Assembly: GCA_023313575.1 (NCBI GenBank)
Contig: JAJTTP010000001.1
Span: 3,782,001-3,846,000 of the forward strand
DNA length: 64,000 bases
DNA from: Eutypella sp. D-1
Taxonomy: Eukaryota; Ascomycota; Sordariomycetes; Xylariales; Diatrypaceae
Direction: 5' to 3'
The translations under genes and the position numbers were made by a program. Each line of letters opens with the position of its first letter. Position 1 is the stretch's first letter. Below, in pieces: positions 53,353 to 64,000 of this stretch. A model generated the notes under the pieces. It made no database searches. It was not told the origin of the DNA and was given only the letters and a program-made list of their open reading frames with translations.

Positions 53353-56300
53353 ATGGATAAAGATGAACTTAAACCGTCAACTACTGAACGGGTCCGCTGG
53401 GAGGACGAGGAGGCTGCACGGCCCTCTCGTGCCCCTGCACTTCGCCGCACGCATTCCGCTGGATCCATGTCCATCACCAGCGTGCGGGCGAACCGTGAAG
53501 TAGATCCCTCGATCGCTTTGCCCATTCAATACCGGACCGTGTATGATTGCGACTGTAACACCTGTTTTGCGAGAGGTGCTTACAAGTTGCCAGGTCCTTC
53601 GATATAAGCGAGTCCAAGGGCAAAGACCAAGCAGCACTCGATAAAGCTAAGGATGCAACCACCAGGGGTCGATAACCACACTTCCGTGTCTTCCTTGAGA
53701 TCCCTACTGACTGAGAGGGAGCAGAGCTCTCTACTGTTGAGTGGCACACCATATCCACCGATGAGGCCATCCGCCGACTAGGATCTTCGATGGCCGACGG
53801 CCTCTCGGCCGAACAGGCCTCGAGGAAGGTTAAGGAGTATGGCCGCAATGCCCCGTCGCCTCCTAAGTCGGATAGACTACAGAGATACTTTGGCTATTTC
53901 TTTAGAGGCTTCGGATCCATCTTACTTGTAGGGGCAATTCTCGTGTTCGTCGCTTGGAAACCTTTAGGGGATCCTCCTCAAACGGCAAATATGGTAGGTG
54001 ATGGAAACCATGACGAGTATTGGAATCATTCTAATTCGGCTGCTAGGCTCTTGCTATCGTACTGGTCGCTGTGTTCTTCATCCAAGCTGCTTTCAACTTT
54101 TTCCAAGATTGGAGTTCGTCCCGGGTCATGAGCTCTATCAAGAACATGCTTCCTGAGGAATGTCTGGTGATTCGCGACAGCGCCCAGCTGTCGCTCCCGG
54201 CCTCTGATCTAGTGCCAGGTGACATTGTCTGCATGAAAGCTGGCAATAAGATTCCGGCCGACATGCGTTTTCTCCATGTCTCAAGTGATGCCAAGTTCGA
54301 TCGGTCAATTCTCACGGGCGAGTCGATACCCCTCGCTGCAACTGTTGATTCCACTGACGACAACTACCTCGAGACTCGTTGCATTGGGTTGCAGGGTACA
54401 CATTGCGTCTCCGGCTCATGCATTGGATTGGTTGTGTCTACTGGAGACAAGACGGTCTTTGGACGTATTGCCGCCCTCACTAACGAACCTAAGACAAAGG
54501 CGAGCACTCTGGAGAAAGAAGTATTCCGATTCGTCCTCATCATCGTCACTATCATGGTCAGCATGATAGCCATTGTGCTAATTGTGTGGTGGGTCCTACC
54601 CCTATTATCCACCCGCCTTGGCGCCTTAGTAGCTCGGCTCACCTTCTGATACACTGTCTTTAGGGGTACATACTTGAGAAGCTCTCATCCAGGCTGGATC
54701 AGTGTGCCAAACCTCATCGTGAGCTGCGTCAGTGTAGCCATTGCATTTATTCCTGAAGGTCTCCCAATTGCTCTTACTGCTGGGTTGACTATCACTGCGA
54801 ACCTGATGCGGAAGCAAAAGGTCTTGTGTAAGTCGCTCAAGACGGTCGAGACTCTGGGTTCCGTATCTGTCATCTGCTCCGACAAGACTGGTACTCTTAC
54901 AGAGGTAAGTTTAGCTCTACATAATTATAGATCATAAATGTCTGGTCTGTGGTAGGTTACTGACTGGTCCCTAGAACCGAATGAGTGTAACGCATTGCAC
55001 CATTGGTAACTACACCATGAACGTGGATGAGGCAGAGGCAGAACAGACAGAGAGTGCGTCGCCAGAAATGGCAGGTATTGTGACCACCGCTGTCGGCCAG
55101 GTTCGCGCGATCTCTGCGCTTTGTAACGCGGCGGAATTTGACGCGGCCACCATGCACCAGCCCATCGAGCAACGCCGCGTCTATGGAGATGCCACGGACC
55201 AAGCCATCCTCAGGTTCTCAGAGCGACTAGGTCCTGTGCAAGAACTACGTCAGTGCTGGCAGAAAACTTATGACCTTGCCTTCAACAGCAAGAACAAGTA
55301 CATGGTCAGGACATTCTCTCTTTTCAAACGAGACTGCCTGGCAGACACGCTCCCTGATGCTGAGGCTAGTGAATTCCAACCTAGCGATACGTAAGTACCT
55401 TTGTCCTTTTACCTGACTTGAGGCGAAAATTCACTGACCACTTATCAGTCTTCTAACCATCAAGGGAGCGCCTGATGTGTTGATAGACCGTTGTTCTTAC
55501 TACACTACAAATGCTGGCGATGCGCACCCGTTTGATGACGAAATTCGAGCTACCTTTATGAAGGTCAAGGACAGCTACAGTAGTCAAGGAAAACGCTGCA
55601 TATTGCTGGCGCGTAAAGTGATCCGCCAAGCAGATATACAGAACCAGCCCGGCACTAGCCAGTTCGAGGACGAAATGAACGATTCTGCCAAGACAGGACT
55701 TACACTAGTTGGCCTGGTGGCTATCGTCGATCCCCTTAGACCCGAGATCCGTAACGTCGTCTCAACTCTGCGAGGGGCTGGAATTCGTATATTCATGGTA
55801 AGTCTGCGAGCTCACAGCCGCATATAAGCTCACTGGTTTCTAATTTTCTCAAGGTAACCGGCGACTTCGCCCTGACTGCCTTATCTATTGCACAAGAGGC
55901 CGGCATCATCAGCAACCCTACACCCTTGGTGGACAACGTTTCAGCTCTTCCGCGAGAGTCTAGGTCAATAGACACGACGGTCACGAAGCCTCCGCCTGTG
56001 CGGACATCCATCGTCATAAGCGGACCAGAAATGCTCAGCTTGAGCGAGTATCAATGGAAAGCCCTCACAGAGTACGACGAGATTGTCTTCGCGCGGACGA
56101 CTCCGGAGCAGAAGCTCCGTATCGTGAGAGAGTTCCAGGCCACCGGCGTGGTCGCTATGACCGGAGACGGCGTCAATGATGCGCCGTCGCTGAAGGCTGC
56201 AGATGTCGGCATCGCGCTGGGGAGCGGTTCAGACATTGCGATCGAGGCTGCCGACATGGTCCTGCTCGAGTCCTTCTCATCCATCGTCGCGGCCGTCCAG

Positions 56301-57187
56301 TATGGGCGCGTCGTTTTCGACAACCTGAAGAAAGTCATCTGCTACCTGCTCCCGGCCGGATCCTTTGCCGAGTTCTGGCCCGTTATGACCAATGTCTTAT
56401 TCGGGCTTCCACAAATCCTCTCCTCGTTCCTCATGATCATTATCTGGTAAGCCACTTCTACCCTTTCCTAATTGAAGAGTCTTATCCGAGTGGGTAGCTG
56501 ACTTCCTATACAGCTGCTTTACGGACTGTGCCGCTGCGACCGTCCTATCTTATGAGATGCCAGAGGCCGATGTGCTCCTCCGCAAGCCGCGTAACGTCAA
56601 GAAAGATCGACTGGTCAACTGGCAGCTCGTCGTCCATGCATATGGTTTCCTGGGTGTCATGGAGACCCTGGCATCCTTCGCCATGTCTTATTGGTACCTG
56701 CAACGAAAGGGGATTCGCTTCAGCGACTTGTGGTTCTCCTACGGTGATCTCCCGAGTTACATCGACCCCGATTATTACCAGCAGCATCTTAACGTGGCAT
56801 CTGCTATTTACTTCGTTAACCTGGTTGTCATGTAAGAAGCTCCAAGCCATGAGATTTCCCAACAGGTTGCTAATTCTTACTCCCAGGCAATGGTTCAATT
56901 TACTCGCAGTGCGGACGAGGCGATGGAGTATCTTCCAAGCACCCCCGGCTTTCAACAAGGCGACACAGAACCTGAAGCTCTTCCCAGCCATCCTTTTCGC
57001 GCTTGCCATGGTCTTCCTCTGGACATATATCCCCGAGCTTCAGCCTATTGTTACTGGAGCTCCGGTGCCGGTTGAGTATTGGTTCTTTCCCGTCGCCTTC
57101 GGTCTCTTTCTCCTGTTAGTGGACGAAGCGCGCAAGTACGTGGTACGCAACAACCCAGACGGGTTGCTGGCCAAGGCTGCTTGGTAG
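53353..57187 (+). CDS. P-type cation ATPase, Na+/K+-ATPase-like (ACU type)
   Basis: Ten exons (53353-53540, 53594-53667, 53725-53993, 54047-54588, 54664-54904, 54975-55390, 55449-55797, 55854-56446, 56514-56831, 56887-57187) give 1096 residues. In order: cytosolic N-terminus; first membrane pair (YFGYFFRGFGSILLVGAILVFV, ALAIVLVAVFFIQAAF); actuator with TGES; FIPEGLPIALTAGLTI in M4; phosphorylation motif DKTGTLT (Asp431); and hinge TGDGVNDAPS (about 796-805). C-terminal membrane segments include the last pair (ILFALAMVFLWTYI, FFPVAFGLFLLLV). The sequence around M4 and DKTGTLTENRMSV is closest to animal-type Na,K-ATPases and the fungal ACU pumps, which take up K+ or Na+. Intron 2 has a weak GTCGAT donor; the others are canonical. 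Plasma membrane is expected. Confidence 0.85.
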
Positions 57188-57955
57188 GCTTCCAACTATC
57201 CCTATTATCCGAATATTCTAGCCGAAAGTTCCATTGTCCTAGTATAAATATTGGAGTTTTAGAGAAACATCTAGGCTATACTCCTCGGTAAGAACACCAA
57301 CCAAAATTATTGTTAAGCTGTTTACCTCGCTGCAACATCACATATACTTTATATAAGTGTACCGAATTATCGGGAGTCTATGTACATATATACCAATTAT
57401 TTTCATTTGATACCTTCGATTCAGTTGAAGATTATCGTACTTTGAGTAGACTCGGCAGAGCAATGCCCCGAAAGGATGGGATGTTCTGTGGGGATCATCA
57501 GGGTTCTTGGGCGCATTGCCCCCTTTTACCCCGGTTGTAACGCGGGGGCATCGATCGTTAGCTTTGTGGGGATATCCGGGGCACCCGGAAAGTTCTTACA
57601 AGCCCGCCTGCCCGCAACGGCGTTGGGCGCGCTACGAAAGCTTAGCGGATTAGTATCTCCACCGTGAGATCCTTCAGACCGGGGATCGTCGCGACTTAAC
57701 CCCAATTCCTACTCCTCGAGCGTCATCCACGGGTGGCACTAGAGCCATCTCGGGCTATTTCAGCTGCGAGGTGGGGAGGTGTCGTGCAGCTTACGCAGTA
57801 CTGTACTCCAAATGTGAGTCGTCAGGGGTGAAAACTCTTGGAAGATAAAAAGGCGCGGTTCAGGACCATGCAGATGCCCAGGTCGCGGTTCTTCTCGGTC
57901 AATGGTTTCGTCGCTGAGGTGAATTCATCGCAAATTGAAGGGTCAAACATTCGGG
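57188..57955. other. Intergenic region, no gene seen
   Basis: Between the ATPase and the transporter, both on the plus strand. Only short frames; the transporter promoter must be here. Confidence 0.45.
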
Positions 57956-59804
57956 ATGTGGAAGCATAACTTTCAGGGCAACACCCTGGTGTTCGCCATC
58001 ACGGCCGCGTCATGCCAGGCCTTCCTGCTTCTTGGTTATGACCAGTAAGTTCCCACATTGCGCTCTTGAGTCTTGACGATAGGATGGCATATCTAACAAG
58101 CTGGGCTAGGGGCGTGATGGCCGGCATCATTGGCGCAGAGAACAGGTTCGGGCGCGACTTCAACAACCCGGACGCGGATATGCAGGGAAATATTACGGCA
58201 CTGTACGACATCGGCTGCGTGGTGGGGTCGATCGTGTGCTACTTCGTGGGCGAGCGGCTGGGGCGGCGCACAATGCTGATTTCAGGGGGCCTGATCATGA
58301 TCGTGGGGGCGGCGATCCTTGCGTCGTCGTACACGGTGGCACAGCTAATCGTGGGGCGCATTGTCACGGGGATCGGTAACGGCATGAACTCGTCGACGGC
58401 GCCTGTGTACCAGGGGGAGTGCTCGCCGGCGCGGATCCGCGGCGCCCTACTCACGCTGCAAGGCACTGTCACCATCCTCGGCGTTGTCATCGCCTACTGG
58501 GCGGACTACGGCACGAGCTTCTACGACTCCTCCTTCCAGGTAAATATGTCCTGCTTGAACTTCCTACCGAACGATGTAAAATCGAAAGCATTATCGCTTA
58601 CGAAGTGCAACAACAAAATAGTGGCGCTTCCCGCTCGCCTTCCAGGCCGTATTTGCTGTTCTGCTCGTGCTGCAGATTATCGGATTACCCGAGACACCGC
58701 GCTGGCTCGCCGCGCACGATCGCCATGAGGAAGCGCGCCGCGTCATCGCCGCCATCAACGGACTTCCTGCCGACGACGAGGACGTCGTCGGCCGCACCCT
58801 TCTGGACATTCAGTCCGGAATCGCCGAAGAGCATCGCGACGGGCCCTTCCGCTTCCAGGAGCTCTTCACCTGGGGCGAGGTCCAGAACCTGCGCCGATTG
58901 CTGATCACTATCTCCGTCCAACTTGGTCAGCAGTTCAGCGGTTCAAATGTAAGTGTTTAAGCTGCTTATACCTTATCTTGGGGGTATAATTAACAAATTA
59001 CTTAAAACTTAAAGATGATCAACTATTACGCCCCCGTCATCTTCCAGACCAGTATGGGCCTTAGCCGCAACCTGTCCCTCATCCTCGGCGGCGCTGCTCA
59101 GTGCACCTACCTTGTCGGCTCTGCCATCCCTGTCTTGCTCATGGACCGTTACGGTCGCCGCACGCTGCTTATGTGGTGCTCCGCCGGATTGTGCCTGTGT
59201 TTTGTCATGGTTGCTATCCTTCTATCGCTAGGAAGCAAAGGTGCCGCGTACGGCGCGACCGCTTTCATCTTCATCTTCCAGTTGTTTTATGGAGTTGGCT
59301 GGTTACCGGTTCGTGCAATCCCCTCTTTTCTAAGCTGCTGCCGTGTTCGTAGCTAACCGATGGTAGGTTCCGTGGTTCTACCCCACGGAGATCAATACCA
59401 CGAGAGTGAGGTCAAGGATGCAGGCTATCGCATCAGGCTGGAATTGGATGGCCGTCTTCGCTGTCGTCAAGATCACCCCCATATCCTTCGGTAAGAGATT
59501 CTCTGACTTTTGGCTTTGAAATGCGGCGACGGCTGACTCGATAAACCTCCCAGAAAACATCGGCTGGCGCACGTTCATCATATTCGCCGTCCTGAACGCC
59601 GTATTCATTCCAATGGTATACTTCTTCTATCCAGAGACCAAGGGGCTCGAGCTGGAGGACGCGCCCCTGTTGTTTCACAAAGGCGGCGTTACGGGTGGTG
59701 TCTTCTCTTCCGGGGGCAGGACGATTACCCCGGGCCAGCATATGCGCGCAATAAATCTGGACGCAAAGGCCAACGACGTCGAAGAAGTCGAGAAGGTGGT
59801 TTAG
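57956..59804 (+). CDS. MFS sugar-porter family transporter
   Basis: Six exons (57956-58044, 58110-58539, 58622-58948, 59015-59308, 59367-59490, 59554-59804) encode 504 residues, normal for fungal sugar transporters. Signatures: LLGYDQGVMAGIIG at TM1; GERLGRRTMLISG (loop 2-3 motif) and GRIVTGIGNGM; the central loop LPETPRWLAAHDRHEEARRVI; QLGQQFSGSNMINYYAPVIF (QQxxGxNxxxYY, TM7); LMDRYGRRTLL; and PWFYPTEINTTRVRSR followed by FFYPETKGLELED. Family role: proton-coupled or facilitated hexose or related solute transport at the plasma membrane. All introns have canonical borders with clear branch sites. Substrate unknown. It follows the cation ATPase on the same strand with its own promoter space. 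Confidence 0.92.
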
Positions 59805-60066
59805 TCACTCGTGGAAATCCTCCATCTATGGTTTCTGCAAAGTGCGACATAATCTTAGTACCAGTATTAAATGTAATCTTACAACTGCTTAATTATGTAG
59901 CTGTCATTCGACTATGCCCTAAGCGTCGAGTAAACTCAAATCACCAACCAGACAGACCAGCTAAATATCAGTCGCGATCGAGAAGCATTAGTCTTTGTCC
60001 CTTGAGCGCCTGGTATAGCTCCCAGTTCATCTGTTTGATATTGGAGGCTCGGTCGCCGACTTCTTG

Positions 60067-61331
60067 CTAAGAAGTTCGTACGAATTCACGAACCTCTGGT
60101 TCAAGGTAAATACCTTCCAGAGTCTTAAATGACAGGTTTGGTTTAATACCATAGTCAGTATGATTATCCTTCATTACCATGTCTTCAAACGCTCTCCCTG
60201 CATTTCCAAGCCAGTTGATGCTGACAACTTTGGGCACCATTTGATGCAGAGTGGGGAGGATGACCCTTGAATATAGGTCTATTTGCTGTTCTTTCCTAAA
60301 ACTGAGAATTCGTGTGTAGTAGGCCCTCTCGAGCGAAGGGAAGTAGGATAGAGACTTGGCTGTCGACGTAGTTTTCATCTGGATGGGGCCTTGGAAAAAT
60401 TCCATCACTTCGTCAAGTATTTGAGCCCTGGTAGGAGCAGGCCTATCAAACTTCCCTAGATATCGGCATTGGGGTAAGAACTCTTCAACCCACATCCGGA
60501 ATACCCTGCGCGCTACAGATACAATTAGCTTCGATTAGAATATTGAAAATGCGAATTGTGCTTACATTTCATCCTCCTCCGGTCAGCGTCTGAGATGTTC
60601 TCTGTGCTGAAGCCATGAAAGAAGCGGCTTTCAGAGGCGTATTCGAACAATTCATTGCAAGTTTGAAATGGCTCTTCCCATTCTTTACCCACTGGTAGCA
60701 GGCCAAGGAATTTGAGGATCCGTGCTGGTTCTCTGCTCAAGAGAATTTCGTGGTCCTTGGTCTGATGTTCGATTTCCGAGATCCGAAGTTGCAGTCCGTC
60801 GACTCCGAGGGTCAGACCGAATGGCCGTATCATAGTATGGAAGAACCAGAATAAATCTCCATGGACACATTGGAAGAGTTCCCATTCTAATTTCGGGAGC
60901 GTCGGGCATATATGAAGGTCGATTTGAGCCATCGGCGGGCCGAGGTCATTGTCGTGGTGGGATATGGAGATATTAATGTTAGGCCAAGGTACGGCCAATT
61001 GAATAGTTGCATTGTGCTTTCGTTCAAGGAGGATATGCGTGGCCCCTACCAGAGATTTGATACTTTCTAACTCCTCGCCGACTAACAACTTGCGTATCTC
61101 GGGTGTATCGTCGCACCCGTCGAAACGACCTGTTTTATCCCAGCAGACGAAAACATCAAGATCACCATAATCCACTTTAGCCGGTGTCTCAATAGGGGAA
61201 GTCACGACCAGGAAGCGTTCTCTTAGAGCCCTGTGGACCTGCTTGTATACAATGCTGTAGATCTCGGGTGGCATGCGAGGGGTATGTATTCCTAGGTCAT
61301 TGCCTTTTCTACGGAATCCGTAGCCTCCCAT
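60067..61331 (-). CDS. Uncharacterised protein with possible nucleotidyltransferase motif
   Basis: Two exons (61331-60566 and 60512-60067; 53-base intron GTAAGC...CTGTAG) encode 403 residues. I do not recognise a named family. What can be seen: residues 29-66 contain a helix followed by VDYGDLDVFVCWD. The GDLD at 56-59 resembles the DxD metal-binding pair of polymerase-beta-type nucleotidyltransferases, though the upstream Gly-Ser of that fold is not obvious. Later conserved-looking blocks are AQIDLHICPTLPKLEWELF, GDLFWFFHTMIRPFGLTLGVDGLQLRI and, in exon 2, MWVEEFLPQCRYLG. No signal peptide or membrane segment. The acceptor CTGTAG is chosen because the nearer CGCGCAG breaks the frame. Function not assigned. 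Confidence 0.7.
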
Positions 61332-62029
61332 TTTCTCGTGCTCTCTGCTCTCCGTATGGTGACGGGTTAATTAGGTGTTAGATCTGCCAGACGGAGACTG
61401 ACTTCGTATGTATTAAGTGGGTTTCCTCTAGATATTGGTAGTCCCAAAACCCTCTTGCAGCCAGGTGGTCCTTCTGAGAGGGGAGAATGGCACCGACGTG
61501 ACCTATACGGGAATTCCAGTTGAAGACACCAAACAATGGTGATGATGACACCAATGTGTTTCCGAGGTCTCGGAAGCCGGTCCTATGGAAGCAGGTGCTG
61601 GGTTATTCAGAGTGTTCCAACTGGGGACCTGGATGAGCAGGAACAAATGGCCTTGTCAACTGATGAATTCAATGATGATTGGAAACGACGAATTGGTGGG
61701 ATTGATAGAATTGTTGATAGGTAATTAATGACGAGTATCTTTTCTTGTGTTTGGTTACGCGGTAGACTTCCCTTGGGCATGGCTATTGGGATGAGTTGGG
61801 ACAGGGCTGGGGGACTTGGGATGCGAGAAAACGAGGGAGAGCGGGGGAGTGTTGTTGGTCTTAATGACCTAACATTTATGTAATTGACAGGTAAGTGCCT
61901 CGGTGTCCCTCCAGGAATCCTGCTTACATGTAGGTAGGTACGTATGCACGTATGGGGACAGAAGTAGGGAAACAGCTACCGATGCCCAGTTACCTGTCCC
62001 TCAGAGACGATGCCATAGCACGCCCCCCG

Positions 62030-62048
62030 CCCCCCCCCCCCCCCCCCC
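62030..62048 (+). repeat. Poly-C run (19 C, preceded by 6 C and one G)
   Basis: A C homopolymer directly readable in the sequence. The length may be unreliable in assembly. Confidence 0.9.
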
Positions 62049-62090
62049 AGCTTCTTCTCTGTAGTGTTCTCATTTCCGCTTAGATACCCA

Positions 62091-62106
62091 CCTAGGTAGG
62101 TAGGTG
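62091..62106. repeat. CCTAGGTAGGTAGGTG tract
   Basis: Tandem TAGG units in intergenic sequence, of the same type as at 26.1, 29.9 and 37.8 kb. Confidence 0.55.
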
Positions 62107-62518
62107 CCTCTAGGGGTAGGGGGACCATCCAAGTCCTACCATATCCATGTGTTTATGTATCCATCTTCTTCAATGTCCTCGAAAACGCTTCTCACAATTG
62201 CCCAACATGGATTATCACGTCAGAAGTGTCCCTGAAGACCGTAGATACTTAGACATGTCTGTGATACGGAGTCACCCTTTATGACTTACTGATCACTGTG
62301 GACTAGAGAAACTATCCTATGACTCCATAGCCGCACGTTTTGAGGCCGAGTGTTCATATATCTAAAGTCGATAAAGGGAGCCTTGTGAACTGGCTACATA
62401 GTTGAAGTTGGACAGCTCAAAGCACTGCGCAGCTGATGGACCGAAATCCCTACATTCGAACTATGGCAAGCGCATTGTCACTATATATAGATTCTTTCAA
62501 GAGGTGCCAATGAAAATA

Positions 62519-63772
62519 TTATGGGGCTTGAGCCGTCGTCTCCAGGAATTTCTCGGCTCCCTGGTACGTGTACATCTTCCTAGCGAACTCCTCTGCGGAG
62601 ATCGGCTCCTTAGTTTTATCTTCCTCGGAGCGAAGGTTGGCGAGCTCCCTGGATCGCCGGGCCACGAACTCGACGCGATCCCTGCGCAGGGTTGCGAAGG
62701 CCTTTTGGGCGGCGGGTATGTCTTCGGCACTCGCCGCGTCCCGCAGGAGGTATCCCAGAGCCTCTGCGTCCTCGATCGTGATGTTGCAGCCCTGGCCTGC
62801 ATGCTGCGTGACGGCGTGCGCGGCGTCACCGATCAGCAGCACCTTGCCGCGAGCCCACTCATCCATCGGCTCGATGTCGCGGACCCTCCAGGCGTCGATC
62901 CGGCCGCCGTGTCGGAACAGGCTGAGGAGGGGCTCCGCGAATTCCGTCGCGAGATCCTCTACCACCCGCGACGCCGGCACATCCCGCACAATTCCCGTGT
63001 TCAGCGCGTCAAACTTCTCCGCAAATTCCTTCTCCGTCGTGTACCCCAGGACCTGCAGGTCGGTGGGCGAGGTGTGGTACGCCATGATGCGCTTATTCGA
63101 CTGAGACCCGGCGGCCGTGTAGGCACTGGTGAGGCCGGCCCGGGACTTGGGGTCTTCGGCGAGATAGGCGAGTGTGGGGTTGGATTTCAGGTCGTCAATG
63201 GACACCCGCGTCATGAAGGCGAGTAGATCGTGGGTCCGCACGGCTCCCTGACCCTCGCCGAAAACGGCCGACCGTACCGCAGAATTGATGCCGTCGGCGC
63301 CGACAATGAGGTCGCCGTGGAACACGCGGCCGTCCTCGACAGTGACGGTGCCGGCCTGTGCGTCCACCTGGGTCACTCGGGCGTTCCTGATAATCTCGGC
63401 GGGCGTCCCGGGAAACTTGGCGGACGTGGCGAAGCGCAGCAGCTCTTGCTGAAGTTTAGCGCGTTTGACAAGGACGGAGGGTGCGCCGCCGAAGCGGGCC
63501 CGGGTGTCGAAATGCACGGTCCTAGTCTCGGCCCCGGCTCTATCCCGGACCCAGAGGTGCGTCATAACCACCATATCGAGGTTCTCCTCGCTAATGCCTG
63601 CCTTCTGCAGCAGCGTGAAGGCGTTGGACACCACTGACAGGCCGTAGTCGTCGCCATTCTCGAAATCGAGCGCCCCCCGTTCAAGCACAGTCACGTCGTG
63701 CCGCTCGCGGAGGTACCCCGCCGCCGTCAGCCCGCCGATCCCCCCTCCGCATATGATGATCTTGAGCGGCAT
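62519..63772 (-). CDS. FAD-dependent monooxygenase (salicylate-hydroxylase-like)
   Basis: Single exon, 417 residues, ATG at 63770-63772. The FAD fingerprint is IIICGGGIGGLTAAGYL (GGGIGG at 9-14) with Glu31 ending the second strand. The DG motif is DLIVGADGINSAVRSAVFG. The GD motif is GKVLLIGDAAHAVTQHAGQGCNITIEDAEALGYLL. These are the standard class A flavin hydroxylase motifs. The length is complete and no intron is needed. Family role: NAD(P)H-dependent aromatic hydroxylation or similar. It is separate in sequence from the first monooxygenase at 4568. The gene next to it is uncharacterised and the 5' side runs to the window edge, so pathway context is not visible. Confidence 0.92.
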   Translation of the reverse strand: MPLKIIICGGGIGGLTAAGYLRERHDVTVLERGALDFENGDDYGLSVVSNAFTLLQKAGISEENLDMVVMTHLWVRDRAGAETRTVHFDTRARFGGAPSVLVKRAKLQQELLRFATSAKFPGTPAEIIRNARVTQVDAQAGTVTVEDGRVFHGDLIVGADGINSAVRSAVFGEGQGAVRTHDLLAFMTRVSIDDLKSNPTLAYLAEDPKSRAGLTSAYTAAGSQSNKRIMAYHTSPTDLQVLGYTTEKEFAEKFDALNTGIVRDVPASRVVEDLATEFAEPLLSLFRHGGRIDAWRVRDIEPMDEWARGKVLLIGDAAHAVTQHAGQGCNITIEDAEALGYLLRDAASAEDIPAAQKAFATLRRDRVEFVARRSRELANLRSEEDKTKEPISAEEFARKMYTYQGAEKFLETTAQAP

Positions 63773-64000
63773 TTTGTTCCGAGGATCCCGATCAAGGCTA
63801 GCCGAATTGCCGGGTTCTGAAGTGAAGAATTGGACAGGGATTAGCTAAATCGCGTCTCAACTGGTTGAGCAATTAACGACGATAGAATTGCCTCCTTCTG
63901 TGTAACTGACTTGGCCAAGTTAATGCTAGCAGTTCTCCAGCTTACCCATCCATACGTTACCGCGTCGTCGAGCTGAGATAAGTTCGTTAGTTGCATGCGA

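Larger units (their letters stand above)
61332..62518. other. Intergenic region with homopolymer and TAGG repeats
   Basis: No gene seen. Holds TAGGTAGGTACG at about 61931-61942, a run of 19 C at 62030-62048, and CCTAGGTAGGTAGGTG at about 62091-62106. A short frame at 61536-61724 is not supported. Confidence 0.5.

Noticed and set aside
60501..60507. CGCGCAG acceptor for the intron of the uncharacterised protein
   Set aside because: It breaks the frame; CTGTAG at 60513-60518 (minus strand) keeps it.

Overview
This window reads as nuclear DNA of a filamentous ascomycete (Pezizomycotina, most likely Sordariomycetes). The evidence is short GT-AG introns of about 50-150 bases with CTAAC/CTAAT-type branch sites, Zn2Cys6 regulators, fungal-only protein families, no operons, and long intergenic stretches full of TAGGTA/CCTAGG tracts. 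I cannot name the genus. No tRNA, rRNA, CRISPR array or intact transposon was seen. Exon borders were placed by eye from splice signals and reading frame.

Layout. 1-7.8 kb is accessory. It holds the 5' end of a secreted GH78 alpha-L-rhamnosidase (runs off the left edge), a Zn2Cys6 regulator, an FAD monooxygenase and, convergent with it, a gene joining a HAD-like domain to a class II terpene cyclase domain (drimanyl-diphosphate-synthase type). Together these look like a small sesquiterpenoid cluster, but the cyclase reading frame is broken at one and probably two places. 7.8-10.7 kb has only coding-like scraps. 10.7-21.2 kb is housekeeping-like: a SLIP-GC/dynamin-like GTPase, a cytochrome b561-type membrane protein and a three-RRM Csx1/Nam8-like RNA-binding protein. 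21.2-31.4 kb is a 10 kb gene desert with a strongly pyrimidine-rich block (minus strand) that may be the distant promoter or leader of the RRM gene. 31.4-40.3 kb carries the proteasome factor ECM29 and a UBA-UAS-UIM-UBX Cdc48 adaptor (Ubx5/UBXN7 type), both protein-quality-control genes.

41.4-46 kb has a head-to-head pair: a sulfotransferase/HAD-hydrolase fusion and a large 2-oxoglutarate/Fe(II) oxygenase-like protein. 46.9-51.2 kb carries a glutathione-dependent formaldehyde-activating (GFA) enzyme, an alpha/beta hydrolase and a second Zn2Cys6 regulator with a one-base frameshift. 53.3-59.8 kb carries a ten-exon Na+/K+-ATPase-like (ACU-type) cation pump and a sugar-porter MFS transporter. 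60-63.8 kb carries an uncharacterised protein with a possible nucleotidyltransferase motif and a second FAD monooxygenase.

The points most worth following are the HAD-cyclase mini-cluster, with its apparent GC-AG intron and frame breaks, and the sulfotransferase-HAD fusion with its divergent oxygenase partner.
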